Below, piece by piece: positions 1 to 8,215 of a stretch of DNA of 62,734 nt (position 1 is its first letter; each line of letters begins with the position of its first letter). The notes beneath the pieces were generated by a model. The model was not told the origin of the DNA, made no database searches, and worked only from the letters and a program-made list of their open reading frames with translations. The position numbers and the translations under genes are program-made. The stretch is from Rhodoglobus sp. Its GTDB lineage: Bacteria > Actinomycetota > Actinomycetes > Actinomycetales > Microbacteriaceae. The DNA lies in assembly GCA_025463515.1 (NCBI GenBank), contig JAODAQ010000053.1, forward strand, positions 1-62,734, given 5' to 3'.

Positions 1-284
1 GGTTCTTCGCGTCGGAGGACGACGTGCCGATGCACTGCATCACACAGGGGCTGTCGACCATCATGAGGGCGCGTCACCTCATGCTGCTCGCGTTCGGCGA
101 GGGCAAGGCGGAGGCGCTCGCCGGCGCAGTCGAGGGCGCGCTCACGGCTTCGCTGCCCGGGTCCGCGGTCCAGCTGCACCCCCGGGTGACTGTCATCGTC
201 GACGAGGCCGCTGCCTCCCGGCTCGTCCACGCCGACTACTACCGGTACGCCTGGGCTCACCGGCTGGACTGGGAGCGCCTGTAG
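1..284 (+). CDS. nagB: Glucosamine-6-phosphate deaminase, C-terminal part
   Basis: This is the 3' end of a gene that enters from the left edge in reading frame 3; about 93 codons are visible before TAG at 282-284. NagB deaminates and isomerises glucosamine-6-phosphate to fructose-6-phosphate in the cytoplasm. The visible part matches the NagB C-terminus: an ITQGLSTIMRAR stretch, a LLAFGEGKA loop and the QLHPRVTVIVDE strand near the end. The companion gene nagA lies 1.4 kb downstream on the other strand, so the two amino-sugar enzymes are clustered but not co-transcribed here. The family assignment is confident; the N-terminal half cannot be seen. Confidence 0.9.
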   Translation, partial: FFASEDDVPMHCITQGLSTIMRARHLMLLAFGEGKAEALAGAVEGALTASLPGSAVQLHPRVTVIVDEAAASRLVHADYYRYAWAHRLDWERL

Positions 285-1643
285 CGCCTGGCCCGCCGAG
301 GTGGACGCGGGGATCGTGCCGGTGCCGAGGTAGCGGGCGGTGACGGTTCCCGACGCGCCGATCGCGAGGATCGTGACGGTGCCGCCGGAGAGCGGCCGGG
401 TCGTGAGGAGCACCCCGCCCAGGTAGAGCTCGACGGAGCCGGGCGGGTCGGGCATCCCGGTCACCGTCACTGTCACCCTCGTTGAGAAGGTGCCGTGCGG
501 CAGGGTGGTGACGGCGATACTCGTCGCCGAGCGCGGCTTGAGTGCGGCCAAGTGGGCGAAGTAGGCAGTCCCATTCGGAGCCTTCGGCGAGAAGTCGGGG
601 TTGATGAGCGCGTAGATGCTGTTGCCGCGGTCCTCCGAGAGCTGCACGTCCCACCAGGCCCACGGCAGGTAGCCCACGCCGTGCGCGTCGGCCCAGGTCA
701 TGAAGCCGTCCATGTAGCCCGCGCTCGTCGTGCTGGAGTTCTGGCCGAACTCGGTGGCGACGACCGGAACGACGGCCGCCACGGGCGCGATCTGGCTGTT
801 CCAGCACGCGAGGGTGTCGCAGCCCTGCCCGATGTAGTTGTGCCAGCTCGCGACGAGCTGGTCGTCGGCGGGCCGATGGGCGAGCCAGCCGGTGAGGTCG
901 TTGCTGTAGTTCAGGCCGCCGAGCCAGAGCGGCTGGGATGCACCCGCAGCACGCACCGCCGCGACGAGTGCCGACATGCCGGTAACGGTATATGTCGCGC
1001 CCGTGAGCGGCTGGGTGTCGTCGACCGAGGGGGCCGCGCATCCACCGGACTGCCAGCAGTCCCACGTCAGCTGGAAGGCCCACGAGTGCGTAGCGTCGTT
1101 CCAGCGCGAGTACGGCTCGTTGAACAGGTCGAACATGACCGAGGGGCTGCTCTTGAAGGAGCCGGCGACACTCGACCAGAACGTCACCGACTGCGCGTCG
1201 GCCATGGCGCGCTGGCCGGTCGCGGCGACGCCGGCGGGAGCCGACCAGTGCAGGTCGAGCAGCACGGCCACCCCGGCGGCGTTGAGCTGGCCTACCCAGG
1301 CCTGCACTGCCGCGCGATACCCGGCGGCGCTCCCGTAGCTCATGCCGGGCAGCCCGAGCCAGCAGCTCTGGTTGAGCGGCACGCGGATGACATTGATGCC
1401 CCAGCTCGCGATCGCCGCGGCCTCGGCGGGGGAGTACGAGCCGGAGTAGCCCCAGCCCTGCACGCACGCGTACTCGAAGCCCGGCCAGTTGGCGCCGTGC
1501 GGGGCGAAGCCCTCCCCGGTGCGCGAGTCGATGAGCTGGTTGCCGACGACGACCGGGGTGGGTGCGGGACTCGCGGCGAACGCGGGAGCGGGCAGCAGCA
1601 CGGCAGCGAGCACGACACCCACGACCGCGGCCAGCACCCGCAT
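1..1643 (-). CDS. Secreted GH5-type glycosidase with Ig-like tail; no stop inside window
   Basis: The ATG at 1643 opens a signal peptide (residues 1-23, ending AFA). A GH5 (cellulase-like) domain follows, with ANWPGFEY near residue 51, the acid/base Glu in FDLFNEP (about 176) and the nucleophile Glu in VVATEFG (about 298). A bacterial Ig-like domain follows from about residue 370 to 450. It probably acts outside the cell on beta-linked glycans; the substrate is unknown. The frame stays open past position 284 and through the whole antisense strand of nagB to the window edge. A normal tail-to-tail end would lie near 257-290, and the other two minus frames stop at 257 and 193. Either the overlap with nagB is real or a frameshift lies near the 3' end. 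The true end is uncertain. Confidence 0.75.
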   Translation of the reverse strand, partial: MRVLAAVVGVVLAAVLLPAPAFAASPAPTPVVVGNQLIDSRTGEGFAPHGANWPGFEYACVQGWGYSGSYSPAEAAAIASWGINVIRVPLNQSCWLGLPGMSYGSAAGYRAAVQAWVGQLNAAGVAVLLDLHWSAPAGVAATGQRAMADAQSVTFWSSVAGSFKSSPSVMFDLFNEPYSRWNDATHSWAFQLTWDCWQSGGCAAPSVDDTQPLTGATYTVTGMSALVAAVRAAGASQPLWLGGLNYSNDLTGWLAHRPADDQLVASWHNYIGQGCDTLACWNSQIAPVAAVVPVVATEFGQNSSTTSAGYMDGFMTWADAHGVGYLPWAWWDVQLSEDRGNSIYALINPDFSPKAPNGTAYFAHLAALKPRSATSIAVTTLPHGTFSTRVTVTVTGMPDPPGSVELYLGGVLLTTRPLSGGTVTILAIGASGTVTARYLGTGTIPASTSAGQALQALPVQPVSPGVPVVVGVDEPGGSGLVDDDSHPGVQLDRGPGQRSRERALDCAGERLRLALAEREQHEVTRPHDGRQPLCDAVHRHVVLRREE

Positions 1644-1688
1644 GGAACACCCCCAGGCCTGCAGGATACCGACCTGTCTACCCCGGCG

Positions 1689-2828
1689 CTAGGCCCCGAT
1701 CGGGGCGCCGTCCGCCCACACCCGCGTCACGTGCCAAGCATGGTCGAGCAGCACGGCGTCGGCCGCGAAGCCGGGGGCGAGCAGCCCGTGCCGGTGGTCG
1801 AGGCCGAGGGCGCGGGCGGGTGTCAGCGTGAGGGCCTCCACGGCGGCGGCCGGGGCGATGCCCGCGTCGCGCATCGCGATCCGCAGAGCGCGGTCCTGGG
1901 TGAGCGTCGAGCCGGCGATCGTGGTGGTGCCGCGCAGCATCGCGAGGCCGTCGCGCACGGCGACATTGAGGGTGCCGAGGGTGTAGTCGCCGTCCTCCGA
2001 GCCCGCGGCCGCCATCGCGTCGGTCACGAGGGCGATGCGCCCGGGCGCAGCACCGAAGGCAAGCGCAGCGACGCTGGGATGCACGTGCTTGCCGTCCAGG
2101 ATCAGCTCAAGAGTCACCCGCTCGTCGTCGAACGCGGCGATCACGGGACCGGGAGCGCGGTGGTGGATGCCCGGCATCGCGTTGAACGCGTGGGTGAGGA
2201 TCCGCGCGCCCAGGTCGAAGGCCCGCTTCGCGAGCACGTCGTCGGCCATGGTGTGCCCGATCCCGACGGCGACCCCGGCCTCGACGAGCACGTTCATCGC
2301 CTCGAATGCGTTCGGCAGCTCGGGCGCGATCGTGATCTGCCGCAGCGTGCCGCGGGAGGCCTCGAGCAGGGTGTCGACTGCGGCGGGCGACGGGTCGAGC
2401 AGGTAGGCCGGGCTGTGGGCGCCGCGGTTCTCGGGGGCGAGAAAGGGCCCCTCGAGGTGCGCTCCGAGGATGAGCGGGTCGGCGGCGGCGAGCTCGGCGA
2501 TGACGCCGAGGCTCCGCACGAGATCGTCGAGCGGGTTCGCGACCAGGCTGATCACCGAGCGCGTCGTGCCGTGGGCCCGGTGGGTGGCGACGGCGGCGAG
2601 CAGCTCGTCCGCGCCGTCGTCATAGGCGTGGCCACCACCCCCGTGGCCGTGCAGGTCGACGAAGCCCGGGGTGAGCCAGTGTCCCGCGACGTCGACCTCG
2701 GTGGCGGCATCCGGCCGCTCGTGCCCGCTGCCCGTGGCCTTGATGGTGCCGCTCTCGACGAGCATCCAGAAGTCGTCGACCTGGCCGTGCGCGTCGAGTT
2801 TTCGTGCCGAGTGGAAGAGGGTGCTCAC
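1689..2828 (-). CDS. nagA: N-acetylglucosamine-6-phosphate deacetylase
   Basis: 379 residues with a GTG start. NagA removes the acetyl group from GlcNAc-6-phosphate and so feeds NagB. The amidohydrolase fold is clear: the metal-binding HGH sits in DLHGHGGGG (residues 60-62), the ligand Glu in GAHLEGPF (about 125), His in GIGHTMADD, and the catalytic Asp in LVTDAMAAAG. The length is normal for the family. A TAGGGT box ends 7 nt before the GTG and there is no Shine-Dalgarno sequence, so the transcript is probably leaderless. It is divergent from cutC with only 41 bp between the two starts. Confidence 0.95.
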   Translation of the reverse strand: MSTLFHSARKLDAHGQVDDFWMLVESGTIKATGSGHERPDAATEVDVAGHWLTPGFVDLHGHGGGGHAYDDGADELLAAVATHRAHGTTRSVISLVANPLDDLVRSLGVIAELAAADPLILGAHLEGPFLAPENRGAHSPAYLLDPSPAAVDTLLEASRGTLRQITIAPELPNAFEAMNVLVEAGVAVGIGHTMADDVLAKRAFDLGARILTHAFNAMPGIHHRAPGPVIAAFDDERVTLELILDGKHVHPSVAALAFGAAPGRIALVTDAMAAAGSEDGDYTLGTLNVAVRDGLAMLRGTTTIAGSTLTQDRALRIAMRDAGIAPAAAVEALTLTPARALGLDHRHGLLAPGFAADAVLLDHAWHVTRVWADGAPIGA

Positions 2829-2835
2829 GGGGTCA

Positions 2836-2862
2836 ACCCTAGGCGGCAGCCCGCGCTAGCGT
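2836..2862. promoter_or_regulatory. Divergent -10 boxes for nagA and cutC
   Basis: TAGGGT on the minus strand (2841-2836) lies 7 nt before the nagA GTG, and TAGCGT on the plus strand (2857-2862) lies 7 nt before the cutC ATG. With 41 bp between the starts, both transcripts would begin at or very near the start codon. The call rests on box position and the lack of a Shine-Dalgarno sequence; no clear -35 is visible. Confidence 0.55.
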
Positions 2863-2869
2863 GGGCAGG

Positions 2870-3592
2870 ATGAAGCTCGAAATAGCTGTGCAGGATGTCT
2901 CAGGCATCACGGTCGCAGCCCGCGCCGGAGTCGACCGGGTCGAGCTGTGCTCCGCGCTCGCCCTGGGCGGCCTCACGCCCTCGGCGGGGCTCGTCGCGCT
3001 CGCGCTGAAGGCCGCCGGGCCGCTGCCCGTGCACGTGCTCGTGCGCGCCCGCCCGGGCGACTTCAGCTACACCGAGGACGAACTGCGCGTGATGGTCGCC
3101 GACGTGCGCAGCGCGGTCGCGGCCGGTGCGGCGGGAGTGGTCGTAGGCGCGCTTCGGGGCGGTGCCGTGGACGCTGCGGCCCTCGAGCGGCTCGTCGACG
3201 CCGCGGGCGGCACGGATGTCACGTTCCACCGCGCGTTCGACCTGCTGGCCGACCCCGTGGCGGGGCTGGCGTCACTGTCGGCCGCCGGAGTTCGCCGCAT
3301 TCTGACCTCGGGCGGGGCATCCACCGCGGTCGACGGTATGCCCGCTCTGCGCGACCTGGTGCAGGCCGGCGCGGGACGCATCGAGATCATGGCCGGGGGC
3401 GGCGTGACCATCGAGTCGATCGCGGGCATCGCCGCGACCGGAGTCGACGCCGTGCACCTGTCGGCGAAGCGCATCCGCAGCACGCCCGGCGGCTTCTCGA
3501 TCGGCTCGGGCACGGCCGAGGGGACGATGGAGTGGGACGAGACCGACCCGTCGTTGGTCGCGCGCGCGAGGGCGGCAGTGTCAGGCGGCTGA
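2870..3592 (+). CDS. cutC: CutC family protein
   Basis: 240 residues from ATG 2870; a GTG three codons earlier is in frame but would overlap the probable -10 box. CutC is a small TIM-barrel protein named for copper homeostasis, though its enzymatic role is unsettled. Visible family marks are the N-terminal MKLEIAVQD, the VDRVELCSAL strand, DVTFHRAFD in the middle and HLSAKR near the C-terminus. CutC genes are often found beside amino-sugar genes, as here next to nagA. Its last 12 nt overlap the 3' end of the convergent surface-protein gene. Confidence 0.9.
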   Translation: MKLEIAVQDVSGITVAARAGVDRVELCSALALGGLTPSAGLVALALKAAGPLPVHVLVRARPGDFSYTEDELRVMVADVRSAVAAGAAGVVVGALRGGAVDAAALERLVDAAGGTDVTFHRAFDLLADPVAGLASLSAAGVRRILTSGGASTAVDGMPALRDLVQAGAGRIEIMAGGGVTIESIAGIAATGVDAVHLSAKRIRSTPGGFSIGSGTAEGTMEWDETDPSLVARARAAVSGG

Positions 3593-5935
3593 GCGCAGCC
3601 GCGAGTAGGCGACCATTGCGAGGCCGGTGAACAGCAGCAGGAACGCGACGAGCGACGGGCCCGGGGTGAGCTCGGTCCCGGTCACGGCGAGCGCGGGGTG
3701 CCACTCGACGGCGCCCATGTCGAGGCGCTGGTAGACACGGGCCTGGCCGCGCTGGTCGAGCAGCCCCGCGCCCGCGAAGGCGGGGTTGCCCGCGTTGTAC
3801 GCAGGGGAGCCGGGAGCGAGCAATCGGGTCTTGGTAGTCCCGCCATTGTTCGCGAGGGCGGCAAGCAGCGGGTCGACGCCGACGACGTTGCCCACTCCGG
3901 TCGGGATCACCGTGCCCGCGCGAGGGCTCTGTACGAGGCTGTACCTGATTGCGAAGGTGGGGCTCGGGTCGAAGTCGTCGGCAGTGTTGCCATTGTTGCT
4001 CGTGCCGCCGGAGACGATCGAGTTGTCGATCTCGATGGTATGGTCGCCGGTGTTGCCGGCGACCCCGGCGGAGGTGTGCGCTGAGTTGCCAGCAATGGTG
4101 GACTGGCTGATCACCGTTCTTAGGATGTCCGGCCCGGGAATGTAGGGAACGCCGGGTCCGCCGAACACGCCGTAGTTGTCAGCATTCAGGTCGATGCCGC
4201 CGCCGAGCTGTGCGTCGTTGCCGGAGACAGTGCTGTTGACGACCATTACGACCGCTTCCGGCCCGTTCGACGTTCGTCGGACATGGATGCCGCCGCCGCC
4301 GTAGGGCGTGACGTTGTTCGACACCGTGGTGCTGTCGATGAGCACAGTCGGCTGCCCGCTCGTCCCTGCGGCCGGGTCGTTGATGGCGATACCTCCCCCG
4401 TAGCCACCAGCGGTGTTGCTGTCGACAGTCGTGCGCTGGATTGTCGCCCTTGCGGTGCTGGTCGTGCCGGCGCCGATGTCGAGCAGGTACACGCCCGCTC
4501 CGAAGTCGACGGACGTGTTCAGGCTGACCGTGGAGTCGCTCAGGGTGAAGCTCGACCCGTCATCGGCGAGCGACTCGACGATGATGCCGCCGCCATCCTC
4601 GGTCACGTGGTTGTCGGTAATCGTCGTCGAGCCGGTTACGGAGACCTTCGCCCCCGAGCCGATGCCCGGGGCTGCGATCCCGCCGCCGAACTTGGCTGAG
4701 TTGCCGGAGATCGTCGCGCCGGTGATCGTGACCGTTGTCCCGGCATCCTCGATGACGTCAAGGTCGATGCCGCCCCCGTAGCCGCCGGTCGCTGTGTTGT
4801 CGGTGACTGTCGCACCCGAGATGGTGACGGTGGAGGCGTTCGACGCCTCGCCGACGTAGATGCCGCCACCGCGGGCGGCCGTGTTGTCGTGGGTGCTCGC
4901 ACCCGTCAGGGTCACCGTCGAGTTGTCTCCGTAGAGTTCGATACCCGACCCGAAACCGCCCGCGCACCCGCACCCGAGAGGACCGGGCCCGTTGTGGTGC
5001 GACTCCACACCGGTGGCTTCTATCGAGCTGTCCTCGGCCTCGAGCACGATGCCGGAGTCTGCGCTCGTGGTGATCGTGGCCGTGGTGAGCGTCGCGGTCG
5101 ACCCGTTGGTGGCGGTGATGACCGCGCCGACATCATCGGTGTCGCTGACCTGCAGGTCGCTGAGGTCGAGGGTGGCGCCATCGAGGAAGACGGTGAGTCC
5201 ATCGAGGGTCCGGGCCGTTGTCACGTGAGCGGCCGTGACGGTGGTGTCGGTGGACTGAATGAGGATGCCCGAGCCGTCCACCGCGGAGACGGTGTCGAGG
5301 TCGACGCTGCCGCCGCTCGTGCCGACGAGCACTCCGGCTCCGTCCGTGTAGGAGACTGACACCCTGGTCAGCGATACGCCTCCGTCGACGTCCTGGATCG
5401 CGACGCCCATCGTCGCGGGAGTGGCGAGGGCGCCGCCAGTATCCACGTCGGTGAGGGTGATCGTGCTCCCGCCCGCGCTGTCGACGTAGAAGATGTTGAT
5501 GTCGAAATCGCGCACCGACGCGTTCGAGAGGATGAGGCTGCCGTCGAGCACGGCGATGCCCTGGCCTGAGCCGGGAGTGTCAGACGTGACATCCACGTCC
5601 GTCATCGTGAGCGTCGCGGCCGAGACGTTGAATCCGCCGCCAGTTGCATCGATGACGATCGTCGTCCCGCCCGCGGGCCCGGTGATCGTCACGTCGTCGA
5701 AGATCGTCGGGAGCCCGGCAGCGGACGCGATGACCGGTCCCGCCGTCGTGATGTCGATGGTGTCGCCGGCCGTGTAGTTCGAGAGTGCGTACGAGAGGCT
5801 GCCGGCCAGCCCGTCGTCGACGTTGTTGGAGACGGTGACCGTCGCCGCGCTCGCCGGCGCCGCCACCACGAGCGCCCCGCCCAGCCCGAGCGCGAGCGCG
5901 CCAAAAGCCGCGAGGACGCGAGGCAGAACGGTCAC
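3581..5935 (-). CDS. LAXTG-anchored parallel beta-helix surface protein
   Basis: 784 residues from GTG 5935. A Sec signal peptide (hydrophobic core then ASA, about residues 1-29) is followed by roughly 700 residues of short Thr/Val/Asn-rich strands. These include repeated SGN(N/S)A, GGGI and TVTIT(G/D)A units, as in right-handed beta-helix proteins of the polymorphic-repeat type. The C-terminus has a full cell-wall sorting signal: LAVTG, a hydrophobic span and a short basic tail (RLRSAA). LAXTG is the motif used by class E sortases of actinobacteria. It is probably a wall-anchored adhesin or polysaccharide-binding protein. The frame remains open upstream into purU, but GTG 5935 is the only start that gives a proper signal peptide. 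A -10 box lies 33 nt upstream. Confidence 0.85.
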   Translation of the reverse strand: MTVLPRVLAAFGALALGLGGALVVAAPASAATVTVSNNVDDGLAGSLSYALSNYTAGDTIDITTAGPVIASAAGLPTIFDDVTITGPAGGTTIVIDATGGGFNVSAATLTMTDVDVTSDTPGSGQGIAVLDGSLILSNASVRDFDINIFYVDSAGGSTITLTDVDTGGALATPATMGVAIQDVDGGVSLTRVSVSYTDGAGVLVGTSGGSVDLDTVSAVDGSGILIQSTDTTVTAAHVTTARTLDGLTVFLDGATLDLSDLQVSDTDDVGAVITATNGSTATLTTATITTSADSGIVLEAEDSSIEATGVESHHNGPGPLGCGCAGGFGSGIELYGDNSTVTLTGASTHDNTAARGGGIYVGEASNASTVTISGATVTDNTATGGYGGGIDLDVIEDAGTTVTITGATISGNSAKFGGGIAAPGIGSGAKVSVTGSTTITDNHVTEDGGGIIVESLADDGSSFTLSDSTVSLNTSVDFGAGVYLLDIGAGTTSTARATIQRTTVDSNTAGGYGGGIAINDPAAGTSGQPTVLIDSTTVSNNVTPYGGGGIHVRRTSNGPEAVVMVVNSTVSGNDAQLGGGIDLNADNYGVFGGPGVPYIPGPDILRTVISQSTIAGNSAHTSAGVAGNTGDHTIEIDNSIVSGGTSNNGNTADDFDPSPTFAIRYSLVQSPRAGTVIPTGVGNVVGVDPLLAALANNGGTTKTRLLAPGSPAYNAGNPAFAGAGLLDQRGQARVYQRLDMGAVEWHPALAVTGTELTPGPSLVAFLLLFTGLAMVAYSRLRSAA

Positions 5936-5968
5936 GGGCCAGTCCGAACTGGGAGGTAGGGGTAGCTC

Positions 5969-5974
5969 AGTATA
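5969..5974 (-). promoter_or_regulatory. -10 box for the LAXTG surface protein
   Basis: TATACT on the minus strand, 33 nt before GTG 5935, is an almost perfect -10 hexamer in an otherwise GC-rich stretch. No convincing -35 hexamer is present at 17 nt spacing. It lies between the surface-protein gene and the 3' end of purU. Confidence 0.5.
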
Positions 5975-6003
5975 TTGGCGCGGCGGGAGCCGCGGCATCC
6001 GGA

Positions 6004-6861
6004 TTATTTGAAGATGATGGTGCGGGCGCCGTCCAGGAGGACGCGGCGCTCGGCGAACCACTTGACCGCCTGGGTGAGGGTGCGGGACTCCTCGTCCTGG
6101 CCGATCGCGACGAGCTCCTGCCAGCTGCGCGAGTGGTCGACGCGCACCACGTTCTGCTCGATGATCGGGCCCTCGTCGAGGTCGCTCGTGACGAAGTGCG
6201 CGGTGGCGCCGATGAGCTTCACACCGCGCGCGTGCGCCTGCTTGTAGGGGTTCGCGCCCTTGAAGCCGGGGAGGAAGGAGTGGTGGATGTTGATGACCCG
6301 GCCGCTGAGCGCCGCGCACAGCTCCGGAGAGAGGATCTGCATGTACCGCGCGAGCACCACGAGCTCGATGTCGTGCTCCTCGACCACCTCGAGCACGCGC
6401 TCCTCGAAGGCGAGCTTCTGGCCGGGGGAGCTGACGGCGTGCGCCTCGAACGGCACGTCGTAGAACTGGGCGAGGCTCGAGAGGTCCGGGTGGTTGCTGA
6501 GAACGAGCGGCATGTCTACCGAGAGCTGGCCCGCTCGCTCGCGGTAGAGCAGGTCGTTGAGGCAGTGCCCCGCCTTCGAGACGAGCACGAGGGTGCGCAG
6601 CGGGCGCCCGACGACGTCGAGCTCCCACGTCATCCCGTACTTGGCCGTCACGGGGGCGAGCGCGGTTTCAAAGGCGTCGCGGGATGCCGCGGACTCGACC
6701 TGAAGGCGCATGAAGAAGCGGCCCGTGTCTGCACTGGAGAACTGCTGCGACTCGGTGATGTTGCCCGCGGCCTCCACGATCGCGCCGGAGATGGCGTGCA
6801 CGATTCCGGGCCTGTCCTCGCAGACGAGGGTCAGGATCCAGTGCGTGGAGGCTTCGGTCAC
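6004..6861 (-). CDS. purU: Formyltetrahydrofolate deformylase
   Basis: 285 residues from GTG 6861. PurU hydrolyses 10-formyl-THF to THF and formate, balancing one-carbon pools with FolD and GlyA, which are also encoded in this window. It has an N-terminal ACT domain (about residues 5-85; LVCEDRPGIVHAISG) and a formyltransferase-type catalytic domain with NIHHSFLPGFKG and DLDEGPIIEQ. A TACGCT box lies 6 nt before the GTG (6873-6868), which supports this start over longer in-frame ones and suggests a leaderless mRNA. It is divergent from the MFS gene. Confidence 0.95.
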   Translation of the reverse strand: MTEASTHWILTLVCEDRPGIVHAISGAIVEAAGNITESQQFSSADTGRFFMRLQVESAASRDAFETALAPVTAKYGMTWELDVVGRPLRTLVLVSKAGHCLNDLLYRERAGQLSVDMPLVLSNHPDLSSLAQFYDVPFEAHAVSSPGQKLAFEERVLEVVEEHDIELVVLARYMQILSPELCAALSGRVINIHHSFLPGFKGANPYKQAHARGVKLIGATAHFVTSDLDEGPIIEQNVVRVDHSRSWQELVAIGQDEESRTLTQAVKWFAERRVLLDGARTIIFK

Positions 6862-6959
6862 GAAACCAGCGTAGGGCCTAGGCTTGGAGCGACCGCGCAT
6901 GGCCCGCGCCGTCCCGCTGGCGACGCACGCCGCACAGATCGAACGGAACCACCGTCCTC

Positions 6960-8165
6960 ATGGACGCGCCAGCAACTACCGCCAAGCCTTTCCCCTGGGT
7001 GGGTCTCTTCACCCTCTCGGCCCTCATCTTCATGATGGTCACGAGCGAGTTCCTGCCGACCGGCCTGCTGCCCGAGATCGCGGAGCAGCTCAAGGTATCC
7101 GAGTCGCAGGTCGGCATCCTCGTCACCGTCTTCGCGGGCACCGTCGTGCTGACCGCGACGCCGCTCGCCGTGCTCACTCGCCGGTACTCGCGCAAGTCGC
7201 TCGTGCTCGTCGTGCTCGTGGTCTTCATCCTCGGCAACGTGCTCGCGGCTGTCGCTCCTACCTATGAGGTGCTCGTCGTGGCGCGGGTGATCGGCGGTCT
7301 TGCGCACGGGCTGTTCTGGTCGGTGGTCGGCGCGTACTCCGCGCACCTCGTGCCGAAGCACCAGCTGGCCCGCGCGATCTCCATCACGGGCGGCGGCGGT
7401 ACCGCTGCGTTCGTGCTCGGGGTGCCGCTCGGCACTGCGCTGGGCCACTCGCTCGGGTGGCGGCTCGCGTTCGGCATCCTTGCCGGAGCTGTTCTGGTCC
7501 TCACCCTCGTGACGGCGAAGCTGCTGCCCGCCGTGCGGCACGGTGAGGACCTCGCGACCGGCGAGATCCCCATCCCGATGCGCCGCGACCCCACCGTGCC
7601 CGGCGTGATCATCGTCGGCGTGATCGTGGTGCTCGTCGCTCTCGGCCACAACCTCTTCTACACGTACATCGCGCCGTTCCTCATCGGCCCGGTGGGGATC
7701 GAGCCGAGTGCCGTCGCGGGCGTGCTCTTCCTGTACGGCGGCGCGGGGGCGGTCGGGCTCATCCTCGCTGGCACACTGGGCGACAAGTTCCCCCGCGGCG
7801 CCATGGTCGGGGCCATCAGCATCGTTCTGGTCGCCATCACCACGATCGCCCTGTTCATGCACGTCCAGTGGATCGCGCTGGTCGCGGTCGGCGTGTGGGG
7901 CGCCGCGTTCGGCGCGCTGCCGAGCCTGCTGCAGACCCGGATGCTCCACACGGCGTCAGTGCGGGTGCGCGACGTCGCCGCCTCCTACTTCACCACGTCG
8001 TTCAACTTCGCGATCGGAATGGGCGCGCTCCTCGGCGGCCTCGTGCTCGACGGCCTCGGCGTCGGCGCACTGCCCTGGTTCGACATCGGTATCACCGTGG
8101 TCGGCCTCGCGCTCGTGATCTTCGCGAACGCGTGGCTCGCGCGCCGGGCGTACCGGCTGCACTAG
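6960..8165 (+). CDS. MFS transporter (DHA1-like sugar or drug exporter)
   Basis: 401 residues with twelve predicted membrane spans. The layout matches the 12-TM drug:H+ antiporter/sugar-efflux branch of the major facilitator superfamily: SEFLPTGLLPEIA in TM1, the loop motif PLAVLTRRYSRKS between TM2 and TM3, and RVIGGLAHGLFWSVVG in TM4. It is probably an exporter in the cell membrane; the substrate cannot be read from sequence. It stands alone between purU (divergent) and the GH20 gene (convergent). Confidence 0.85.
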   Translation: MDAPATTAKPFPWVGLFTLSALIFMMVTSEFLPTGLLPEIAEQLKVSESQVGILVTVFAGTVVLTATPLAVLTRRYSRKSLVLVVLVVFILGNVLAAVAPTYEVLVVARVIGGLAHGLFWSVVGAYSAHLVPKHQLARAISITGGGGTAAFVLGVPLGTALGHSLGWRLAFGILAGAVLVLTLVTAKLLPAVRHGEDLATGEIPIPMRRDPTVPGVIIVGVIVVLVALGHNLFYTYIAPFLIGPVGIEPSAVAGVLFLYGGAGAVGLILAGTLGDKFPRGAMVGAISIVLVAITTIALFMHVQWIALVAVGVWGAAFGALPSLLQTRMLHTASVRVRDVAASYFTTSFNFAIGMGALLGGLVLDGLGVGALPWFDIGITVVGLALVIFANAWLARRAYRLH

Positions 8166-8167
8166 GC

Positions 8168-8192
8168 GGGCGGCGCGGGCCTCCGGCCGCCC
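8168..8192. terminator. Possible bidirectional terminator
   Basis: GGGCGGC (8168-8174) and GCCGCCC (8186-8192) form a 7-bp stem with an 11-nt loop in the 50-bp gap between two convergent genes. There is no U-tract, as is common in actinobacterial terminators, so the call rests on position and stem strength. Confidence 0.4.
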
Positions 8193-8215
8193 GGTGCGAA
8201 ACGCAACCGGCCGGG

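Noticed and set aside
495-2873. 792-codon open frame on the plus strand
   Set aside because: It lies antisense to the GH5 and nagA genes, has no recognisable domain and is rich in Arg, Gly and His as expected of a shadow frame in high-GC DNA.
5936-6628. N-terminal extension of the beta-helix protein frame
   Set aside because: The extension is an alternative frame on the same strand as purU and reads as low-complexity Arg-rich sequence. The signal peptide starts at 5935.
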